DNA from: Rhodalgimonas zhirmunskyi
Lineage (GTDB): Bacteria > Pseudomonadota > Alphaproteobacteria > Rhodobacterales > Rhodobacteraceae
Assembly (NCBI GenBank): GCA_030848925.1
Contig: JANFFA010000001.1
Location: forward strand, 558,001-622,000
Length of the DNA stretch: 64,000 nucleotides
Reading direction: 5' to 3'
Below the pieces are notes generated by a model. That model was not told the origin of the DNA. It ran no database searches and saw only the letters and a program-made list of their open reading frames with translations. Positions 8,166-16,780 of this stretch are shown here, piece after piece; position 1 is the stretch's first letter, and each line of letters opens with the position of its first letter. The position numbers and the translations under genes are program-made.

Positions 8166-9465
8166 CATCAATCATTCGCCCGGACAGCTGGAAATGCTTC
8201 AGAACGAAAAAGCATACAGACGCGCCATTCATAGGGATCGGGTCCGATACAACCAGCACATGGTGACGCTGAGAGAGTCTATTGCCGCGGGGGACGCGAA
8301 GACTGCGGCCTTGGCGCAAGACTGGCTTCTGACATCACCCAGTTCCAAACGAACGGCCATCGCCCAACTCCTGATTGCAGGAAAAGACATCGACGTTTGG
8401 ACCTATCAGGACGTCAAAGCTTTGGCTGACACCGTGACGCTTTTCGAGCCAATAGCCGAGCCAGTTACGGTCTTCGCGAAAGAAAAGACGTCAAAACGTG
8501 GGTTTCGAGCGATCTTCTCTTTCGGGGACCGACATCGCGTTGGACAGCGCATGTTGGCCAACTTGATCGAATCCCACACCTTCAAGCGCAGCTACCAGCA
8601 CTTTGATGACGGTGTTCCAAAAGCGATCAAGCGGGTTCTGGCCCAGATAGATGCGGGCCAAGTCTGGCTCGCTCATCTAGATATCAAAGACTTCTTCCCC
8701 TCATTCACAATAGAGGGGCTCACTGACTTCTTACCGCTGCCGCAAACAGTGGTAGAAGCCGCCCTGACCGGGCGGAACATGATGCTGGAGTGTGCATCAT
8801 CACCACAGGGGCTATCCCCTCAACACCTCATCGAGGAAGCCCGCCGGGGCTTGCCACAAGGAGCGGCGTCATCGCCTGCAATCTCTCATCTGTGCGTATC
8901 ACAGTTGGCGCTGGATGTCGCGATCCTTGAGCATCTAATCAACTACGAAGACGACTTTCTTATCCTGGCCAAGTCCAAGGCCGAATTAGGGAGTCGGATC
9001 GGGGCTTTGACGGATGCGGTTGGCAATCTCCCCGGCGGGCAATTCGAACTATCGGTCAAAACCGTTGCACACGCCTCAGAGGGGCTGGACTTTCTGGGAC
9101 ACCGGCTTTTCAGCCGTAATGGCCAGGCTCGGGCAGAGCCAAGTGTGGGCAACACGATGCGGCTCGCCAAACGGCTGCATGAGACCGACGAGAAACATGC
9201 GGTTTTTTCGAATTTGTCAGGAAAGATCGAAAAATCAGCGCTCTTGCACAGTTGTGCAGACAAATTCGCGGTTATTTCAGGGTGGAAGGCAGCGTTCGCG
9301 TCGTGTCACCCTGAAACCGAAGGCTGGCAATACCTATTGGCGATCGAAGAAGGCGTCCATGCGGACTTGAAGGCGCACGGGCTATGCCCCTCTGACCTCC
9401 CGGCGGCGGCAGAGCCACTGAAACGACAGAACCGAAAATTCTACTACTACAAGTGGTTCGCCTAA
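8155..9465 (+). CDS. Reverse transcriptase of unassigned type (YEDD catalytic box)
   Basis: A 436-residue RNA-directed DNA polymerase. Palm motifs in order: A, HLDIKDFFPSF (D176); B, RGLPQGAASSP (232-241); C, NYEDDFLIL (YEDD 264-267); and a late LDFLGHRLF (311-319), as in group II intron-like and related reverse transcriptases. The N-terminal 110 residues are helical and unrecognised. The C-terminal 120 residues do not look like a maturase X domain or an HNH endonuclease. No retron-type VTG motif is seen. Two start ATGs (8155, 8158) overlap the end of the HTH gene. It converges with the integrase gene, six bases apart. It may be a retron-like, defence-associated (unknown-group) or orphan enzyme; its function is unknown. 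Confidence 0.85.
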   Translation: MMLDINHSPGQLEMLQNEKAYRRAIHRDRVRYNQHMVTLRESIAAGDAKTAALAQDWLLTSPSSKRTAIAQLLIAGKDIDVWTYQDVKALADTVTLFEPIAEPVTVFAKEKTSKRGFRAIFSFGDRHRVGQRMLANLIESHTFKRSYQHFDDGVPKAIKRVLAQIDAGQVWLAHLDIKDFFPSFTIEGLTDFLPLPQTVVEAALTGRNMMLECASSPQGLSPQHLIEEARRGLPQGAASSPAISHLCVSQLALDVAILEHLINYEDDFLILAKSKAELGSRIGALTDAVGNLPGGQFELSVKTVAHASEGLDFLGHRLFSRNGQARAEPSVGNTMRLAKRLHETDEKHAVFSNLSGKIEKSALLHSCADKFAVISGWKAAFASCHPETEGWQYLLAIEEGVHADLKAHGLCPSDLPAAAEPLKRQNRKFYYYKWFA

Positions 9466-9471
9466 CGGCGG

Positions 9472-11199
9472 TCACCAGTCCGCGCCCGGAATCGACATGG
9501 GATATCCAACTTTCTCGATCTCCTCTTTCAACCGCGCTATGGATGCGCCTTTGCCATAGCCCCAGTGGGCGGCATCATCGGAATGACCACAGAGCTGCAT
9601 AGCGATGGCGTCGGTGACGTTGGCATCATGAAGGGCATCCACAAAATTGTGCCGGAAGCTGTGAAAAACATGCAGCGGGGTTCGGAATTTCCATGTTTTG
9701 CCGTAGTTACTCCAGAACTTTGACCACGGCTGGCTGTATGTCCCATCGCTGCCGAGTTTCAAATCTGGGAACAGGCGACCGCCAGGTCGATCAGCTACAT
9801 AGTCGAGGAACCCAAGGTTTAGGATGGCCGAGTGGATCGGCACCCGGCGATAGCTAGACCCGGTCTTGAGGTTTTTGATCTCCTCTTCTGGCTCGTCTTC
9901 CCATTTCGAGATATCGAAGTAGACGATCCCCTCTTCGGATCGAATGTCGGCTTTTAGCAACTGGATAATCTCACCAGACCGCATCCCCGCGAACAGCGCG
10001 ATCACAGGCACCCAATACCGCCCGTCTTTCATCAGCAAATCACCCTTCACACCGGATCGGGCAACACTGCTCCGTCCGGTGTAGATCGGCGTCTGGAATA
10101 TCTGATGCAGCTGCTCGGCGCTGTAGGGCAGCCGCTTGGGCTTACCCTTGGGCGGCTTCTTGACCAGCAGCTCGATGTCAGCGCCCGGTACCTTCGGCAG
10201 ATATTCTTCGGCCACCATCCATGCGACAAACCGCTTGAAAAAATCGAACCGCTTTTTCTGGGTCTCATAGCCCATTTTGGGCAGCAGCTTGCCTGCTTCC
10301 ACCGCCGCAACCGGGTCCAGATCGCGGGTTTCCGGCTTCTTTTGATAATGGGCGGGTATCTGGCCGATCAGATCGCGCAGAGACTTCATGTCGTTCGTAT
10401 CGAGCAGGGATGCGGGCTTGTCGAAGTCGATAACAGCACGGGCGAGATCGAAGGACAGGCGCAGATCGCCCAACGTCTTTTCCTTGATGTTTTGCGTGGC
10501 AAGCACCTCTTCGTATTTCTTGGCCAGATCGCGCAAGGGCGGGGCGACAGGAATTGAAGGGGCTTGGGATGTCCGCATTACCTGCACCGTCGCCGGGACC
10601 GTGCCATCTGGCGAAGGCTCAACACCTTCAAACAACGGATCAGCAATCTGCGTCTGAGCGAAATCACCGCGTAGCTTCGCCAGCAGCAGGCGGTCCGCCT
10701 CGATCTTGGCTCTGAGCAGACCCGTCTGGGCGCGCTGGAGCGCCTGAAAACGGCTTGTTAGGGTGTCCGGGGGGATTGCCCCCACAAGGGTAGTTGCGTC
10801 GCTCTGCACGTCGCTGGGGAAGTCCCTGACCGCAAGACGCCGACGAAGGAGGGCGAGCCGTGTCTCAAGGGTCGCGATGCAGTCCTCCACATCCACCTCA
10901 GCTTCGGGCGCGAAGATGTCGGAAAACTCTTGCCCCCAGTCCAGCGCCTCGCGGAAATAGTCGCGGATCGCCTGATCTATTGCTGCGTCCTGACCTTGAG
11001 CCATCCTCCGCGCCTCCGTCACCACGAGATCAACATGATTGCTGATCGCGCGGCATCGCATGAGAGCCAATGATCGCTCAGCAGTCCTTAATGAAATCTT
11101 AACCTCTTTTCGGCCCGCAGCATCCCACAAATCCTGTGGAACCGAGGCGCGAAAATAGAAGGTTCGCCCGCGTGTAACCAGCCTTGGTATCGTGGCCAT
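9472..11199 (-). CDS. Island integrase (tyrosine recombinase with DUF6538-like N-terminus)
   Basis: A 575-residue recombinase. The N-terminus, IPRLVTRGRTFYFRASVPQ, matches the DUF6538-type arm-binding region common in proteobacterial island integrases. The catalytic set is the arginine in FAGMRSGEI, HSFRHNF (H-x-x-R), LCGHSDD and the tyrosine in HWGYGKG, so it appears functional. I chose ATG 11199, preceded by GAGGG at about eight bases; an in-frame GTG at 11211 is the alternative. The gene starts about 100 bases from the 3' end of tRNA-Ser(GCU), the classic position for an integrase whose attachment site is in the tRNA gene. It therefore marks the right edge of the island. Confidence 0.93.
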   Translation of the reverse strand: MATIPRLVTRGRTFYFRASVPQDLWDAAGRKEVKISLRTAERSLALMRCRAISNHVDLVVTEARRMAQGQDAAIDQAIRDYFREALDWGQEFSDIFAPEAEVDVEDCIATLETRLALLRRRLAVRDFPSDVQSDATTLVGAIPPDTLTSRFQALQRAQTGLLRAKIEADRLLLAKLRGDFAQTQIADPLFEGVEPSPDGTVPATVQVMRTSQAPSIPVAPPLRDLAKKYEEVLATQNIKEKTLGDLRLSFDLARAVIDFDKPASLLDTNDMKSLRDLIGQIPAHYQKKPETRDLDPVAAVEAGKLLPKMGYETQKKRFDFFKRFVAWMVAEEYLPKVPGADIELLVKKPPKGKPKRLPYSAEQLHQIFQTPIYTGRSSVARSGVKGDLLMKDGRYWVPVIALFAGMRSGEIIQLLKADIRSEEGIVYFDISKWEDEPEEEIKNLKTGSSYRRVPIHSAILNLGFLDYVADRPGGRLFPDLKLGSDGTYSQPWSKFWSNYGKTWKFRTPLHVFHSFRHNFVDALHDANVTDAIAMQLCGHSDDAAHWGYGKGASIARLKEEIEKVGYPMSIPGADW

Positions 11200-11209
11200 C
11201 CTTGCCCTC

Positions 11210-11232
11210 ACTGTACCAGTTGACTGTACCAG
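11210..11232. repeat. Direct repeat ACTGTACCAG x2 at the integrase start
   Basis: Two perfect 10-base copies (11210-11219 and 11223-11232) are separated by TTG, giving a 13-base period. They lie at and just upstream of the integrase start codon. They could be an operator for autoregulation or arm-type integrase binding sites. There is no direct evidence for either. Confidence 0.4.
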
Positions 11233-11294
11233 GGCGCGGATTTCGGCCTTCCCGAAAATCAGTATCGTTTTATATCAGCAGGTTAGCCGTGAAA

Positions 11295-11384
11295 TGGCGG
11301 AGACGATGGGATTCGAACCCACGAGACCCTTCCGGGCCTACTCCCTTAGCAGGGGAGCGCCTTCGACCACTCGGCCACGTCTCC
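11295..11384 (-). tRNA. tRNA-Ser (anticodon GCU)
   Basis: Reading leftward, the acceptor stem GGAGACG (11384-11378) pairs with CGTCTCC (11305-11299). Discriminator G and an encoded CCA follow (11298-11295). The anticodon stem CTCCC/GGGAG holds the loop CTGCTAA, anticodon GCT. There is a long class II variable arm, and the T arm reads GTGGG-TTCGAAT-CCCAT. The gene is intact and its 3' end faces the island integrase, so it is the likely attachment site. Confidence 0.96.
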
Positions 11385-11495
11385 GCCGACCCGTTTAATG
11401 GCGCAGCGCGCGGGGAACAAGGGGGAAATCGCGAAAATATTGGAAATGATGGCACGGCGATTGCCCGCCGCACCGAGCCGGGTATTTCGCCCTTC

Positions 11496-12593
11496 TCAGG
11501 CGTTGAACAGGAAGTGCAGAACGTCGCCGTCCTTGACCTCGTAGCTCTTGCCCTCGGCGCGCATCTTGCCCGCTTCCTTCGCGCCCTGCTCACCGCCAAG
11601 CGAAACGAAATCGGTATAGGCGATGGTTTCGGCGCGAATGAAGCCGCGCTCGAAATCGCCGTGAATCACACCGGCGGCCTGCGGCGCCATCGTGCCGCGA
11701 CGGATCGTCCAGGCGCGGGCCTCCTTCGGGCCGACGGTGAAATAGGTTTCGAGGTTCAACAACTCGTAGCCCGCCCGGATCAACCGGTCGAGACCGGCTT
11801 CCGCAAGCCCCATCTCCTCAAGGAACATCGCCGCTTCGTCCGGCTCCAGCTGGCTGATCTCTTCCTCGATCTGGGCCGAGATCACCACCGTTGCATTGCC
11901 CTCTTTCGCGGCCATTTCGGCGACGCGCTCGGATTGGGCGTTGCCTGACGCGGCATCGGCTTCCGAAACATTGCAAACGTAAAGCACCGGTTTCGTGGTC
12001 AGCAGTTGCAGCCCCTTCCACGCCTTTTCGTCGTCTTCATCCACCTCGACAACGCGGGCCGGGCGGCCCTCCTCAAGCTCAGCAAGCGCTTGTTTCAGAA
12101 GGCGTTCTTGCTGCACGGCTTCCTTGTCGCCGCCGCGCACCTTGCGCACGATGTTTTGCAGGCGCTTCTCGATCGATTCGATGTCGGCCAGCATCAGTTC
12201 GGTCTCGATCGTTTCGGCATCGGCCACCGGATCGACACGACCTTCGACATGGGTCACGTCACCATCCTCGAAGCAGCGCAGCACATGGGCAATGGCGTCG
12301 ACCTCGCGGATGTTGGCAAGAAACTGGTTGCCCAGCCCTTCGCCCTTGGACGCGCCTTTGACCAGACCCGCGATATCGACAAAGGTCATCCGGGTCGGAA
12401 TGATCTGCTTGGAGCCTGCAATTTCGGCAAGCTTATCAAGGCGTTCATCGGGAACACCCACCTCGCCCACGTTCGGCTCGATCGTGCAGAACGGAAAGTT
12501 CGCGGCCTGGGCGGCGGCGGTTCTGGTCAGCGCGTTGAAGAGCGTGGATTTCCCCACGTTCGGCAGCCCGACGATACCCATTTTGAAACCCAT
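11496..12593 (-). CDS. ychF: Ribosome-binding ATPase YchF
   Basis: A 365-residue member of the Obg/YchF family. It has the P-loop GLPNVGKSTLFN near the N-terminus and a C-terminal TGS-like domain ending KSYEVKDGDVLHFLFNA. The family prefers ATP over GTP and binds the ribosome, acting in translation and stress responses. The G4-type specificity loop follows KPVLYVCNVSEAD. The start at 12593 (ATG after AAGGA) gives the MGFKMGIVGLPN beginning typical of alphaproteobacterial homologues; the longer frame adds a non-conserved tail. It is the first core gene after tRNA-Ser and is monocistronic as far as can be seen. Confidence 0.97.
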   Translation of the reverse strand: MGFKMGIVGLPNVGKSTLFNALTRTAAAQAANFPFCTIEPNVGEVGVPDERLDKLAEIAGSKQIIPTRMTFVDIAGLVKGASKGEGLGNQFLANIREVDAIAHVLRCFEDGDVTHVEGRVDPVADAETIETELMLADIESIEKRLQNIVRKVRGGDKEAVQQERLLKQALAELEEGRPARVVEVDEDDEKAWKGLQLLTTKPVLYVCNVSEADAASGNAQSERVAEMAAKEGNATVVISAQIEEEISQLEPDEAAMFLEEMGLAEAGLDRLIRAGYELLNLETYFTVGPKEARAWTIRRGTMAPQAAGVIHGDFERGFIRAETIAYTDFVSLGGEQGAKEAGKMRAEGKSYEVKDGDVLHFLFNA

Positions 12594-12945
12594 GATCCGA
12601 TCCTTTCGCAAGCGGGAAGCGCGCGCATCTAGGGGGCGCGCGGGGGGATGGTCAAGCCCCGCAGGGCATTGGACCAGTAAACGGGCTGACAAAGGTTAAT
12701 CACACAACAGCGCGAAATCGCGCGTCTGCAAAGCGTCTGCACCCGCGCTGGAAAGCGTCGGGCGCAGGACTGCGGCGGGGGTGTTGCGTGAAAGGCTGAA
12801 CAAAGCGCACGCCGCGCCAACAGACGGGGCCGCCCGGCTTAACCTTGCAACAGCACCAGATCAGGGCCACGGCCCGGATTGCACTGCCCTGCCCCGCCCC
12901 TATATCAAGGACAGCTTCAAGATCTTCCACGAGGACACGACCACA
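12594..12945. other. Divergent ychF-htpX intergenic region
   Basis: About 350 bases hold no convincing gene. They should contain the promoters of leftward ychF and rightward htpX. A plausible htpX promoter is listed separately. Nothing else stands out. Confidence 0.6.
12879..12906 (+). promoter_or_regulatory. Candidate htpX promoter
   Basis: TTGCAC (12879-12884) and TATATC (12901-12906) are separated by 16 bases and lie 40 bases before the htpX start. The CCCCTATATC context of the -10 also resembles heat-shock sigma (RpoH) promoters, which would suit htpX, but sigma-factor choice is inference. Confidence 0.4.
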
Positions 12946-13872
12946 ATGGGATATGCAAAGACGGCTATGCTGATGGCGGCGCTGACGGCGCTGTTCATGG
13001 GGATCGGTTATCTGATCGGCGGCACTGGCGGGATGGTCCTCGCGCTGATCTTCGCGGGTGGGATGAACGCCTTTTCGTGGTGGAATTCCGACAAGATGGT
13101 GCTGAAGATGCACAACGCGCAGCCCGTCTTGCCCGGCGACCGGGCCGGGCTGAACGCGATGGTGGCGGATCTAGCGAAAAACGCGGACCTGCCGATGCCT
13201 GCTGTCTATCTGCTCAACACCGAGCAACCCAATGCCTTTGCCACCGGGCGCAACCCGGAAAACGCCGCCGTGGCGGTAACCGCGGGCCTCGTGCGCGCCC
13301 TGCCGCGAGAAGAGCTTGCCGGGGTGATCGCGCATGAGCTGGCCCATATCAAGCACCGCGACACCGCGATCATGACGGTCACGGCGACCTTCGCGGGTGC
13401 CATCACCATGTTGGCCAATTTCGCGCTGTTCTTTGGCGGCGCACGTGAACGGATGGGCCTTTTGGGCACGTTGGCGATGATGGTCCTCGCCCCGATGGCG
13501 GCGGCGCTTGTGCAAATGGCGATCTCGCGCAGCCGCGAATACGAGGCCGACCGCATCGGCGCCGAAATCTGTGGCAACCCGCTCTGGCTCGCCTCGGCCC
13601 TGCAACATATCGAGGCAGGCGCCACACGGGTCGAAAACATCGCCGCCGAGCGTAACCCGGCAACGGCGCATATGTTCATCATCAACCCGCTGCACGGCCA
13701 CGGCGCCGACAACCTGTTTGCCACCCACCCGTCGACGGCCAATCGCGTCGCGGCCCTGCGCCAGATGGCCGGAGCGGCCCCTGCCCGCGCAAGGGCCACC
13801 TCTCGAACCCAGCCTCTCCAACGCTCTGACATCCCGCGCGTCGGACGTGGCCGCAAAGGCCCGTGGACCTAG
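12946..13872 (+). CDS. htpX: HtpX-type membrane zinc metalloprotease
   Basis: A 308-residue M48-family protease. Two N-terminal membrane segments (residues about 5-45) precede the zinc motif HELAH ([13 protein letters not shown]). Another hydrophobic pair follows, then the third zinc ligand region [10 protein letters not shown]. HtpX degrades damaged or misassembled inner-membrane proteins under envelope or heat stress. Start: ATG at 12946 with GAGG upstream; the longer frame is an implausible upstream extension. The C-terminus ends in a basic, disordered-looking tail of about 30 residues. It faces away from ychF. Confidence 0.95.
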   Translation: MGYAKTAMLMAALTALFMGIGYLIGGTGGMVLALIFAGGMNAFSWWNSDKMVLKMHNAQPVLPGDRAGLNAMVADLAKNADLPMPAVYLLNTEQPNAFATGRNPENAAVAVTAGLVRALPREELAGVIAHELAHIKHRDTAIMTVTATFAGAITMLANFALFFGGARERMGLLGTLAMMVLAPMAAALVQMAISRSREYEADRIGAEICGNPLWLASALQHIEAGATRVENIAAERNPATAHMFIINPLHGHGADNLFATHPSTANRVAALRQMAGAAPARARATSRTQPLQRSDIPRVGRGRKGPWT

Positions 13873-13977
13873 GCGACGCAAAGACCCGATTGATTTCCGC
13901 GCGGAATTTCTGCAAACCGCTCGAAACCGCTGCAACGCGAACCCCTGCAACGGGACAAATCAACCGGAGTGCCGCCC

Positions 13978-14769
13978 ATGACCCGTATCGACGCCAAGTT
14001 CGAGGCCCTGAAGGCCCAAGGCCAAAAGGCCTTTGTTGCCTATGTCATGGCGGGCGATCCGGATTACGAAACCTCGCTTGAAATCGTCAAGGGCCTGCCG
14101 TGCGCCGGGGTCGACATCATCGAGCTGGGCCTGCCCTTCACCGATCCGATGGCCGACGGCCCGACGATCCAGCTGGCGGGTCAGCGCGCGCTCGATGGCG
14201 GCATGACGCTGCAAAAAACGCTCAATCTGGCGACCGAGTTCCGCAAAACCGATCAGGACACACCGATCGTGCTGATGGGCTATTACAACCCGATCTATTC
14301 GCGCGGCGTCGACAAGTTCCTGATCGATGCCAAGGCCGCCGGGATCGACGGGCTGATCATCGTCGACCTGCCCCCCGAAGAGGACGAAGAGCTCTGCCTG
14401 CCGGCGCAGGCCGCCGGGCTCAACTTCATCCGCCTTGCGACCCCCACCACCGATGACAAGCGCTTGCCGCGGGTGATGCAGAACACCTCGGGCTTCGTCT
14501 ATTACGTTTCGATCACCGGCATCACCGGCTCGGCCGAGGCCGAAGCTGGCGATGTCGGCCCCGAAGTGGCGCGCATCAAGGCCGCCGGAAACCTGCCCGT
14601 CGTGGTGGGCTTTGGCATCAACTCGCCCGAAAAGGCCGCCGCGATCACCCGCGTCGCCGATGGCGCGGTGGTGGGCAGCGCCATCGTGTCGCGCATCGGG
14701 CGCGGCGACACCCCTGCCGAGGTGCTCGCTTTCGTCAAGACTTTGGCCGACGGCGCGCATTCCAATTAA
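13978..14769 (+). CDS. trpA: Tryptophan synthase alpha subunit
   Basis: A 263-residue TIM-barrel enzyme that cleaves indole-3-glycerol phosphate to indole for TrpB. Catalytic glutamate is in [18 protein letters not shown] (with the essential aspartate near [10 protein letters not shown]); the phosphate-binding loop is [11 protein letters not shown] and the family block is [10 protein letters not shown]. Start: ATG at 13978, eight bases after GGAG. trpB and other trp genes are not adjacent in this window, so trpA is here split from a trp operon or follows an alphaproteobacterial dispersed arrangement. Confidence 0.97.
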   Translation: MTRIDAKFEALKAQGQKAFVAYVMAGDPDYETSLEIVKGLPCAGVDIIELGLPFTDPMADGPTIQLAGQRALDGGMTLQKTLNLATEFRKTDQDTPIVLMGYYNPIYSRGVDKFLIDAKAAGIDGLIIVDLPPEEDEELCLPAQAAGLNFIRLATPTTDDKRLPRVMQNTSGFVYYVSITGITGSAEAEAGDVGPEVARIKAAGNLPVVVGFGINSPEKAAAITRVADGAVVGSAIVSRIGRGDTPAEVLAFVKTLADGAHSN

Positions 14770-14883
14770 CACCGCAGTGTTCTGTATGGATCGGTTGTTC
14801 TGGCTCTGCTAAGCTTACGTGGGGCAGATCGGGACACCCGGCCAGGACACCCCCAAGACAGGTAGGGCACGAGCAGCAAACAG

Positions 14884-15357
14884 ATGAGCATGGACGTAGC
14901 GCGACAGGTACCCCTGAGCATCCCGCGCGGGCCAAAGGGAGAGATGAGGGCGCAATTCGCCGCCCTGTGCTGGCGCGTGAAGAACGGCAAGCCACAGATC
15001 CTGCTCATCACCTCGCGCGGCACCAATCGCTGGATCCTGCCCAAGGGCTGGCCCGAAAGCGGCATGACACCGGGGCAAGCCGCGCTGCAAGAGGCCTGGG
15101 AAGAAGCCGGCGTCCGGGGCCGCGCCTCAGAGATCAGCGTCGGCGTGTTCTCCTACATGAAAAAGCTTGAAAAAGGCGTGCAATTTCCTTGCGTCGCGCT
15201 GGTCTATCCCATTCGGGTCAAGCAGATGGCCGATGACTACCCCGAAGCGGGCGAGCGGCGGCGCAAGTGGTTCTCGCCCAAGAAGGCCGCCGCCCGGGTC
15301 AGCGAGCCGGACCTCAAGCACCTGTTGTTGCATTTTGATCCCCGCGGCCTGCGCTAG
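14884..15357 (+). CDS. Nudix hydrolase (degenerate Nudix box)
   Basis: A 157-residue protein close to the diphosphoinositol-polyphosphate/Ap4A-type Nudix branch (WILPKGWPESGMTPGQAALQ then EAWEEAGV). The box keeps the metal-binding EAWEEAG core, but the consensus glutamate after G-x5 is Met and the R of the R-E pair is Gln. The substrate is unknown; cleavage of a nucleoside-diphosphate or (di)phosphoinositol-like compound is expected from the family. Start: ATG 14884, or an equivalent ATG at 14890; no strong ribosome site is seen. It stands alone between trpA and the DUF1178 gene. Confidence 0.9.
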   Translation: MSMDVARQVPLSIPRGPKGEMRAQFAALCWRVKNGKPQILLITSRGTNRWILPKGWPESGMTPGQAALQEAWEEAGVRGRASEISVGVFSYMKKLEKGVQFPCVALVYPIRVKQMADDYPEAGERRRKWFSPKKAAARVSEPDLKHLLLHFDPRGLR

Positions 15358-15450
15358 GGCGCGGGTCAACCTGCTAACGCCTTCAAAACGCGGCCTTGTG
15401 GCGGGGGCCGACGCCCCCTATCTTCAAACCAGACGTGACATGGTAGGACG

Positions 15451-15903
15451 ATGATCAAGTTCACTCTGAAATGCACCGACGGGCACCAATTCGAAAGTTG
15501 GTTCCAATCGGCCGACGCTTTTGAAACGCTGAAAACGGCGGGCCATGTGGCCTGTGCCATCTGCGGCAGCGCGGATGTGGCCAAGGCGCTGATGGCGCCC
15601 CGCGTGCGCCCCGGCCGCAACGCCGCAAGCGGGGCGCAACCGCCGGAAACCGCCCCCAACCGCCCGCTCAGCACCCCCGCCAATCCCGGCGAACAGGCGC
15701 TCGCCGCGCTCAAGGCGCATGTCGAGGCCAATTCCGAATATGTCGGCATGGAATTCGCCCACGAGGCCCGCGCCATGCACAGCGGCGATGCGCCCGCCCG
15801 CGCGATCTATGGCGAAGCCAAACTCGACGAGGCCCGCGCCCTGATCGAAGACGGCGTACCGGTTGCGCCCCTGCCCTTCCGCCCGGGTCGCAAAACCAAC
15901 TAA
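15451..15903 (+). CDS. DUF1178 family protein
   Basis: A 150-residue protein beginning MIKFTLKCTDGHQFESWF, with a C-A-I-C-G pair near residue 35. This is the N-terminal DUF1178 signature, in which a Cys pair and another Cys near the start suggest a small metal-binding knuckle. The middle is Ala/Pro-rich; the C-terminal helical part holds EFAHEARAMHSGDAPARAIYG. The family is conserved in alpha- and betaproteobacteria with no known role. It follows the Nudix gene with a short spacer and may share its transcript. Confidence 0.92.
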   Translation: MIKFTLKCTDGHQFESWFQSADAFETLKTAGHVACAICGSADVAKALMAPRVRPGRNAASGAQPPETAPNRPLSTPANPGEQALAALKAHVEANSEYVGMEFAHEARAMHSGDAPARAIYGEAKLDEARALIEDGVPVAPLPFRPGRKTN

Positions 15904-15992
15904 GCGCCCTTGATCACACCCACAAGCGGCCCCTTCCCCCCGCGTCACACCCGCGCTAGGGTCGCGCGAAACGCAAGCAAAGGGAGCGCACC

Positions 15993-16655
15993 ATGAGCCA
16001 ACATGTCGTCATCACGGGGGCCAATCGCGGCATCGGCGCGGCCCTCGCCGCAGGCTACAAAGCGCAAGGCTGGACCGTCACCGCCTGCTCGCGCAGCGGC
16101 GAAACCGGCACCGCGTTCGATGTGACCGACCCCGCCAGCATCGACGCCCTCGCGCAATCGCTCGACGGCACCCCGGTCGACCTGCTGATCTGCAACGCCG
16201 GCGTCTACCTCGACAAGGGACACAACCTCGCCGACGGCTACCCGCCCCAGATGTGGGCCGATGAATTCGCCGTCAACGTCACCGGCGTGTTCCTCACCGT
16301 TCAGGCGTTGATGCCCAACCTGCAAATGGCCGGGACAGAGCAACAAAGCGGCAAGATCGCCATCATCTCAAGCCAGATGGCCAGCGACACCCACGCGCCG
16401 GGCGGCTCTTACATCTATCGCGCCTCCAAGGCGGCGGCGCTGAACCTCGGGCGCAACCTCGCCACCGATCTCAAGGCAATCGGTGTGCCGGTGGGCATCT
16501 ACCATCCCGGCTGGGTGCAAACCGATATGGGCGGTGGCGCCGCCGACATCACCACCGAACAATCGCGCGACGGTCTGATGGAGCGCTTTACCGCCCTCGA
16601 CCTGCCAAGCACCGGGTGCTTTGAAACATGGGACGGGCGCGCGCACGCGTTCTAA
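15993..16655 (+). CDS. Short-chain dehydrogenase/reductase
   Basis: A 220-residue Rossmann enzyme. It has the cofactor motif TGANRGIGAA, the NAG motif (CNAGVY), a catalytic serine in IISSQMAS, and Y-x-x-x-K in IYRASKAAA. The layout resembles the C-factor/sniffer-like SDR group with an unknown carbonyl substrate. Start: ATG 15993 after AAGGGAGCG. It is the last rightward gene before a strong terminator shared with sufS. Confidence 0.93.
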   Translation: MSQHVVITGANRGIGAALAAGYKAQGWTVTACSRSGETGTAFDVTDPASIDALAQSLDGTPVDLLICNAGVYLDKGHNLADGYPPQMWADEFAVNVTGVFLTVQALMPNLQMAGTEQQSGKIAIISSQMASDTHAPGGSYIYRASKAAALNLGRNLATDLKAIGVPVGIYHPGWVQTDMGGGAADITTEQSRDGLMERFTALDLPSTGCFETWDGRAHAF

Positions 16656-16677
16656 GACCCGGCTCAGACGAAAAGAC

Positions 16678-16716
16678 AAAGGGGAGCGGCCAAGCACGCC
16701 ACTCCCCTTTCATTTT
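16678..16716. terminator. Bidirectional intrinsic terminator between SDR gene and sufS
   Basis: AAAGGGGAG (16678-16686) pairs perfectly with CTCCCCTTT (16702-16710). A T-rich run follows on the plus strand, and an A-run precedes on the other side. It lies between convergent genes and so can end both the SDR transcript and the SUF operon. Confidence 0.8.
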
Positions 16717-16780
16717 TCTACAAATACTCAATTTCCCCGCGCCGCACCCGCGCGCCGGTTCGCCATATCGCGCTGAAAGC

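Noticed and set aside
8155-9465. Group II intron or diversity-generating retroelement
   Set aside because: No maturase X domain, no HNH domain, no intron RNA ends recognised, and no template/variable repeat pair or accessory protein was seen nearby.
1-11290. CRISPR array
   Set aside because: No regularly spaced repeats were seen in the window.
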